Shown here piece after piece: positions 57,649 through 64,000 of a stretch of 64,000 bases of DNA. The DNA comes from Limnanthes douglasii subsp. nivea (lineage: Eukaryota > Streptophyta > Magnoliopsida > Brassicales > Limnanthaceae). Every line of letters begins with the position of its first letter. Position 1 is the first letter of the stretch. Both the position numbers and the translations under genes were made by a program. Location: NCBI GenBank assembly GCA_036936605.1, contig JAUPFV010000001.1, positions 120,722,771 through 120,786,770 on the forward strand, in the 5' to 3' direction. The notes under the pieces are model-generated. The model saw only the letters and a list, made by a program, of their open reading frames with translations. It was not told where the DNA came from and searched no databases.

Positions 57649-58500
57649 ATGAAGAACTCATCCATCAGCCACCAAAGAAACCAGGCCCGCGAAGACTTCC
57701 CTTCAATCTACTCTTCCTTACAATCATGTAGTCAAGGCAACCCAAAAAGAATACTTCCTCCAGCAATCTACTTACAACAACCAAGACCTTACGCAGACAT
57801 AGTCCTACAACCCAAGTCAAACACAATCATCGAGCCAATCTTCATTCAACAGTAGATTGATCATATATCATTGCAGTTTGATGAAAACGTTAATAGCTTC
57901 TACATATACGCTGATCGGAAAATTCACTAAATGTTTACAAGCAAATCTTAAATCAATTCTTTGAGGCAAGAAAATTCGAAGGTGATTTTTCATACTCCAA
58001 TTGGGGTTCAAGACATTTTTTTCTTGAATTCTTTCTAAAATCAGACCTTAGTAAAATCCGGTTATGAGGCGTATGGACTATGGGAGACAGTTCAATGAGA
58101 ATACTAAAATGACTCCCAAAATTTAATCTTAAATACGAATGTTCCATAGTACCTATCTAGATCAGGATTGAGAACTTACCTGCGCATCTCTACAATGAAG
58201 ATTTTATTCACTCGATAGTCTCTTTTGTTAGTGCACCAATCAAAACCTAGATCCCTCCCAAGAATCAAGCTCTATACAACGCGTGTTAATTTTGGATAGA
58301 GCTTGACATCTCTAAGAAACTTTATCACAATGTATGGGTTGGTTTTGGCAGTAATATGGGCGCCTGGATACACATCAGCTACAAAGACCTTCCCAAATAT
58401 TGTTGTCACTACTTTCATGTTGGACATAATAAGGAAACCTGCAAGAAATTCAATCAAGAAACATATTAGAAAATCAAAACCAAAGATCAGAAATCAATGA
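57649..58500 (+). pseudogene. LINE ORF1 (DUF4283-like, zinc knuckle)
   Basis: ATG 57649 (MKNSSISHQRNQAREDFPSI, then PRPYADIVLQPKS). Further frames give SNWGSRHFFLEFFLKS, VPI.IRIENLPAHLYNED, WIELDISKKL and YFHVGHNKETCKKFN, the order of the plant LINE nucleic-acid-binding protein: DUF4283, V-P-[IV]-W-[VI]-[RQ]-[IL]-x-x-L-P, then a CCHC-like knuckle. Stops at about 57855, 57930 and 58150. Confidence 0.75.
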
Positions 58501-58939
58501 TCAAAACCAGCTCACCAACAAATAGTACACCACCGATTCAAAAGGCAAATAGGCAATATAAGTCTAATAAACTAAAATCTATCATAGTTTACCCATATAA
58601 ACCATGATAAATCTTGCAAAAATATAGTCAATGAAAGGTCTACTCAAATAATTATTTACACTGCGCCATCAGATTCAAACTCAATTTCAAAAGAAGATCT
58701 TATTAAAGCAATTAAGAACCTAGATGAAGACTGTACCCCTCATTTTCAAAATGAATCTGTCTGTCACACTCCCACACAAGACAACATTGGGAACATGCCC
58801 ACATCTCCTAAATTGGTATAGAAAGAGCTAGACAAATACTTTCAAATATTGTTGAATCAAAGGTTAAAACAAACAAACACCAGGAAAAAGAAAGGAAACG
58901 TAATCATCAAGCCCCTCTTTGGGACAAATAAACCCTCAA

Positions 58940-59640
58940 ACCCTAAACCTAATCACGATTAAGTTCCTATGTTGGAACATTCATGGTATCAACAATAAAG
59001 AGTCAATTAGAAGGCTCAAGTCAATAATATTCAAGGAAAATGTGAAGATTCTACTTATTCAGGAACCCTTTATTAAAGAAGAAAATTTCCATAATTGCTG
59101 CTAAATTGGGTTTTCCTAACTTCAGTTCAAACTCCAACAACAAGATACGGATCTTCTGGTCATATGAATTCAACTTAAAAACTATCATAAACCACCCTCA
59201 GCTAATCCACTTTACTATTAACCACAAATCATTAAACAAAACCTTCTATCTAACTGTTGTTTATGCCAAATGTCAACGAATCAACAAAATTAAACTATGG
59301 AACTTACTCAAAGCTATTTCAAACACGATTAAGAAATGAATGGTCATTGAATATTTTAACTCTATAACATCTCCTGATGACAAAATCGGGTGTAACTTCT
59401 ACAACCTCTAAGAGTGCTGATGACTTCAACGAGACCATCAAGGAATGTGCACTTGAAGATTCTGGGTACATTGGCTCACGGTTCACCTGGACTAACAAAA
59501 AAAAGTTGAAGTGATTAGATCGTGCACTAATCAACTCTGAATGGGCAGACTTCTTCAGCATTACCAAAGTCAATCATCTATCAAAGACCTGTCCAGACCA
59601 CTCCCCATTGCTAGTCTTATTATCACACGATAAAATATCT
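58940..59640 (+). pseudogene. LINE ORF2 endonuclease domain
   Basis: FLCWNIHGINNKESIRRLKS (the N of WN-x-[HR]-G), LLIQEPFI (catalytic Glu) and VVYAKCQ; the C-terminal half is in other frames: TRPSRNVHLKILGTLAHGSP-type shifted reading and, in frame, DSGYIGSRFTWTN-like, SDH-type motif near 59600. Apurinic-type endonuclease fold of L1 elements; several stops. Confidence 0.75.
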
Positions 59641-60106
59641 TCCAAATCTAACTTTAAATTTAAAAATATATGGACACTAAATGATGAATTTCTATCTATT
59701 GTTGAAGCTAAATGGTATCTTGATATGTAGGGTTCCCATATGTTTATCTACTGGAACAAATTAAAGAGACTGAAACAAGCTCTAAAGAAGTGGAATAAAC
59801 TCACATTTGGGAATATATTTAATAAACTTACAGAATCAGAAGACAATGTTATCTCTATGGAGAAAATTCTTCAAGAAAATAATAACACTGGAGAATGAAA
59901 AATAACTTATCTAAAGCTAAAACTATACTAATGCACGCTTTAAAAGTGGAAGAAATACTAAAGTTTACTACTCTTATGCCAAGAAAAGAAGAAGGAAAGC
60001 CAGGATTAACGACATCAAAGGAAATTCTAAATGGATTACAAAAGATAATTAAATTGGTAACTCTGCCTTAAACTTATTCAAAGACATTTTAACTAATACT
60101 TCTAAT

Positions 60107-60970
60107 TTGAATCACATGAACAACTCTAACCTAATCAACTGTCCACTATTCAAGAACATTCCTAAGCTGATTTCCACTGAAGACAACTCTATGATAATGA
60201 AGCTTTATGTCGAAGAAGAAATATACAATGCAATCAAGAACCTAAACCCCTCTAGCGTGGCTGGAATAGATGGGTTTAACCATTGTTTCTATATTACCTG
60301 TTGGAAAATCACTACGAATGACTTTTATGCTGCTGTTCAATCCTTCTTCCATGGACAAACTATACCAAAATGTATCAACTCCATAGGTACTGCCTTATCC
60401 CAAAATCCAGTAGTCCAGCAACCTGGAACCAATATAAACCAATCAGCTTATGTTCTTTCACCAATATAATCATCTCCAATATAGTCAACAACATAATCTC
60501 TACTATTATACCAAATATCACTTCACAAGAACAAAGAGCATACGTAGAAGATAAGTCCATTCATGAAAACATCTTTATACTTAAAGAGATTATATATGAT
60601 TTAAATAGAAAGATTAAAGTTGGGAACATTTTTGGTCAAGGTGGATATGTCCAAAGACTTTGACAGAATGTCCCACGACTTCATTATCAGTGTTATGCTT
60701 TTATTTGGTTTTGATACTAAATTTGTTACCCTAATTGAAAGTATGATAAAAAAAATATAAATGTCTCTATTCTAGTTAATGGCATAACTACTGGTTATTT
60801 TAAAACAAAAAGTTATTAAGACAAGGGGATCCCTTATCCCATAGTCTATTTATTATCGGTAAATAAGTATTGTTAAGAGGTCTTAGAAACTTGTTTGAAC
60901 AACATAAGTCCCTAAAATATACTACAAGAATTCATATTACTCTCCCTTGTTTAGCATTTGCAGAATATAT
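60107..60970 (+). pseudogene. LINE ORF2 reverse transcriptase domain
   Basis: EEIYNAIKNLNPSSVAGIDG (K-x-P-G-x-D-G region), then QYKPISLCSFTNII, TSQEQRAYVEDKSIHENIFI and, with a frame change, VDMSKDFDRMSHDFIISVML and FGFDTKF, NVSILVNGITTGYFKT, DKGIPYP. The active site LAFADD reads LAFAEYM near 60950: both Asp are lost, so the enzyme is dead. Confidence 0.8.
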
Positions 60971-61069
60971 GCTATCAAATGTATTGCTGAACCCTGCATC
61001 AAGTGGAATATTGGCTGTGGAAACATCGATTTTAGGCTAGATTATTGGTTCAAAAAATCTCATTCGACT

Positions 61070-62338
61070 ATCATAGATTATATGTGAGATAACAGTTGGT
61101 ATAGACTAGACAAAGTTTCAAATTACTGAGATCTATACAGTTAGAACAAGAGCAAACTAATTAGCTTCCTCTCCATAAATGACTTAGAAGCTATAGACAA
61201 AGTGAAATTGAATGACCAGAAAGAGGATCACCTAACTTGACTCATTTCCAAAGATGGATCATACAACACTAAGGAAACCTAAAATTGGATCATAACCCAT
61301 TACAATCCTTCTAACATATATGGAAAGCTATGGAATTCAATAACCCCGAGGAAGTGTTCTATTCTAACATAAAGACTTATCAACAATTACATCTATACTG
61401 ACTCTTTTCTACAGAAAATGACACTTCACTTGTATCCAAATGTCAATTTTTGTCAAATACAGAATATACAAAACACTTATTTGTAGAATACCACTACACT
61501 TGTAATATTTGGTATCACTTTTCTCAAATATTCAATATCAATACAGGCAGACACGTGACAGTGGTTTTCATGTTGAGAAATTATTGGAAGTCTAGCAAAG
61601 ATATGCTCAATTCTACCTCCTAAAATTGGATGGGATATATGGCAAGGCAGGAACAAATCAAAATAAAAATTTATTCTAACTTCTCTATAAACTACTATAA
61701 ACTATATTATCAACATGTTGCATGCTTTAGATCATGCTTCTCTTTTGAAGAAAAAACATTAGAATGATACATACAATGCCTATTCTGAGTTAGATTGCTA
61801 TAATCATATGAAAACAATCAAGAAACCATCTTACCATTCATGGATTCCACCGGTTGAGAACATAGTGAAAATGAACATTGATGCGTATTCCTTGGAGAAT
61901 GGAAATGGTAGTGATGGTATTATTCTTATAGACTCAAATGGTATCATCATCGCTGGCATAGGCAATGTCTATGAAAAGATTCATCCAATTCTCGTTGAAG
62001 CAAATTCGATGTTGGATGGATTCCAGATCTGCAAAGAAAAATGACTACTTAATGTTGACATTGAAACCGATTCACTAATACTAGTGAACTTACTATACAA
62101 AGCTCAACACCCTCCTTGTTTTAACTCTACTCTTAAAGCTTGCATAGAGCTAATCAGACCTTCTATGGTTTTAAAACACATAAGTCAAGTCCAGAATAGC
62201 GCAACCGATTTGTTGGCTGAATGGACTTCGAAGTGCAAAATAAAAATAGAATTAAACTCAACTAATTCCCCAAATCAACTAAAGGCAATCACTTTTCTGG
62301 AAAGCATTGGAATAAGATATATCAGAAACAATAATTAA
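61070..62338 (+). pseudogene. LINE ORF2 zinc-binding region and RNase H
   Basis: 61140-61560 reads pieces of the zf-RVT region in broken frames. From 61808 a clean frame reads YHSWIPPVENIVKMNIDAYS, SDGIILIDSNGIIIAGIGNV, VEANSMLDGFQICKEK, a stop (62042-62044), then VDIETDSLILVNLLYKA and ISQVQNSATDLLAEW to 62338: the plant LINE RNase H (K-x-N-x-D-[GA], [AV]-E-x-x-A, D-S, N-x-x-A-D-x-L-A). The last frame ends with TAA at 62336. Confidence 0.8.
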
Positions 62339-63009
62339 CATACTAATTACTTATTCATATCGTAATTTTCCTTTTTTAAAGCAGCAGATCTCCTTGACAA
62401 GAAGAATCTAGAATTGTCTTCCACTTTTGTTTTCCAGATGTAACATGTTCTAATCTTCTGATAGATCATCAAGGAAGCCAAAGAACAGTAGCCCACCCTG
62501 ATTGCAGACGACAAATACTCCGATGAATGAACTTTAAGGATTCTTTCCCATCTTTATAAGATATTCATTAATAATCTCAACTCCTTCAAATATCTCCAGT
62601 CTATCTCTTGCCATAAATCTGAAATTTAGTGGTAGATTGAAAAAAGATGAATTTCTACACGACCAAAATGAATATCAATGTCAACTTGGTTCTCAATTGA
62701 TGAGATTGTTCTACACTCTATAGTTAATTCTTTAAATCTATGCTCATCTGCAACCCTGGTGATTTCAAGCTCAAATTTGTTGTATCAGGATGATTGTGTT
62801 TAATTAAAGAGTAAAAGACTCATTGAAACTGTTTGCAAACTTGGAATTTGAAGAGTTTCTTGAGATGAAGTCGCGAATTTTGAATTCTCAATATTACTTT
62901 ACTTTCTTTTTAGCTTATGTCTGACGCTTTCATTTCCTTTAAGTTTTGTAAACTGTGACAGTTTCATCACATAAAGTTTCTTTTGAATTAAAAGAAGTAA
63001 TAAACAGTA

Positions 63010-64000
63010 TAAACGAAATGTTTTGTTCCTATAAATAAAACAATTAAATTAAAAAAAAACTTTTATTATTTTAATAAAACAAATTAATAAAATAAATTTT
63101 TATTATATTATTTAATACATTAAGAGGGTTTGAATAAATTTAAATTATACTATTACGTTCTCTATATAAATAAAAACCCTAACTTCTTTTATAGTTTATG
63201 CTTTTTAGTTATGCCGCTTACTAAAAAAACAATTACTTTCTATCTTGTCTCTAACATTGGTTCTTTACAACTTTTTAAGGGTTTTTATTCTCTTTTTTAA
63301 AAAATATATCATTATTCTCTATCAAACATGAACCAAAAAAAGCTTACATTGCAGATTTACATGAGTTTTAGGAGATATGACAAAATTTAAGTATTCAAAT
63401 CTCTTCTAAGTATTATTATATTTACATACACAAATTAGATTTTCAAGGTTTGGGTCAATGGTATGGACACCTTTGCATGATTATTAGGTTTTAACAAGTG
63501 GTATTTGAGCCACCTCCCGAAAATCTATTTTGTTTTAATTGATTCAGTTAAGACAATTTGTTTTAAAAATTATTGGTTTATGACTAGAGACGTATGCCTG
63601 AAGTAGGTGATAAAGAACATAAAATCGCATGTTATGAATTGTTTGGTGCAATCAAGGGCACATAAATTTTATTTGTATTTTTTATGTACACTTATGTGCA
63701 AGTCTATTTTTTTTAAAAAAAAGTAGGATAAAACTCTAATTTAGTTGTATGTGTATCGATTTTTTGGAAATTGGGGAGTTCATCGTGACTAAAGGGTGGA
63801 TACCGTGGTAATAAGTGCTGATACATTTCACCGCGACCAACATCATGGTCGTCGCTGCAAACTATAGTTCATCGCGATCACCTCTAATGCGGTTCCAACA
63901 AAGTTGTACATTAGTTTCAGCTCTGGATGCTTGGCATCATCATATCATAACTTGGTGCTCGATTATCCGATTGAGGTGATTTTTTTATCTCACATAAAAT
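63010..64000. other. Possible copia LTR end and primer-binding site
   Basis: TAACAAGTGGTATTTGAGCC at 63493-63512 resembles the copia LTR/PBS junction (TGGTATCAGAGC). Upstream, CTCTATATAAATAAAAACCC near 63160 could be the LTR promoter. No gag was recognised after it; the rest of the window end shows nothing. Confidence 0.4.

Larger units (their letters stand above)
57513..62994 (+). mobile_element. L1-type LINE, 5.5 kb, decayed but apparently full length
   Basis: Framed by the 15 bp direct repeat. Order: ORF1 with a DUF4283-like domain and zinc knuckle; ORF2 with endonuclease, reverse transcriptase, zinc-binding region and C-terminal RNase H; then about 650 bp of 3' sequence. This is the usual plant L1 plan. 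The poly(A) tail before the right repeat is weak (GAATTAAAAG), and all frames have stops. Confidence 0.82.

Overview
This 64 kb window looks like AT-rich nuclear DNA from a flowering plant, probably a eudicot. The evidence is plant Ty3/gypsy elements of the Tat type, Ty1/copia pol fragments, an L1-type LINE with DUF4283-like ORF1 and a C-terminal RNase H, a tRNA-derived SINE, hAT and MULE remnants, and one ordinary-looking plant gene with a GT-AG intron. Nothing prokaryotic, organellar or rDNA-like was seen. The species cannot be told from the sequence.

Layout. 1-6800: an old gypsy element (called C), with integrase on the + strand, a tandem-repeat spacer and antisense-ORF remnants on the - strand; a non-autonomous hAT element (2934-4723) is inserted in the antisense part. 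6801-17181: element A, a nearly complete 10.4 kb Tat-type element with gag-pro-pol on the - strand, an antisense gene on the + strand, 406/408 bp LTRs and target duplication ATCGG. 17187-22300: decayed gypsy RT, possible LTR remains and an intact-looking SINE (21428-21652). 22370-26950: a segment that recurs at 44745-56860, carrying a MULE pseudogene. 27400-30340: decayed + strand copia element split by an LTR-like insertion and a minisatellite. 31376-33790: a 1.2 kb tandem duplication. 34257-35142: the only convincing host gene, a DUF1442 protein of 217 residues in two exons, with a broken DUF1442 paralogue fragment tail-to-tail behind it. 37790-41290: - strand copia remnant interrupted by a 1.3 kb gag-only LTR element (element D, 38050-39370, TSD GATTC). 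45498-55630: element B, a second 10.1 kb Tat-type element in + orientation with the same gag-pro-pol plus antisense-gene plan. 57513-62994: a decayed but apparently full-length LINE with a 15 bp target duplication. 63130-64000: possible copia LTR and primer-binding site.

The most interesting signal is in the two Tat elements. Both carry, opposite to gag-pro-pol, a related protein gene (gypsy-type 'transposase' domain followed by a coiled coil). It has its own upstream TATA-like and CACGTG sites, and a small GT-AG intron at the same position and phase in both copies. An intron read on the antisense strand would not be spliced out of the sense genomic RNA, so this looks like an independently transcribed gene that the element carries. 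All three Tat-type elements also have short tandem repeats (78-90 bp) between the end of pol and the end of the antisense gene.

Almost every transposon reading frame is broken by stops or frameshifts; element A is closest to intact. All coordinates and similarities were read by eye; no database search was run.
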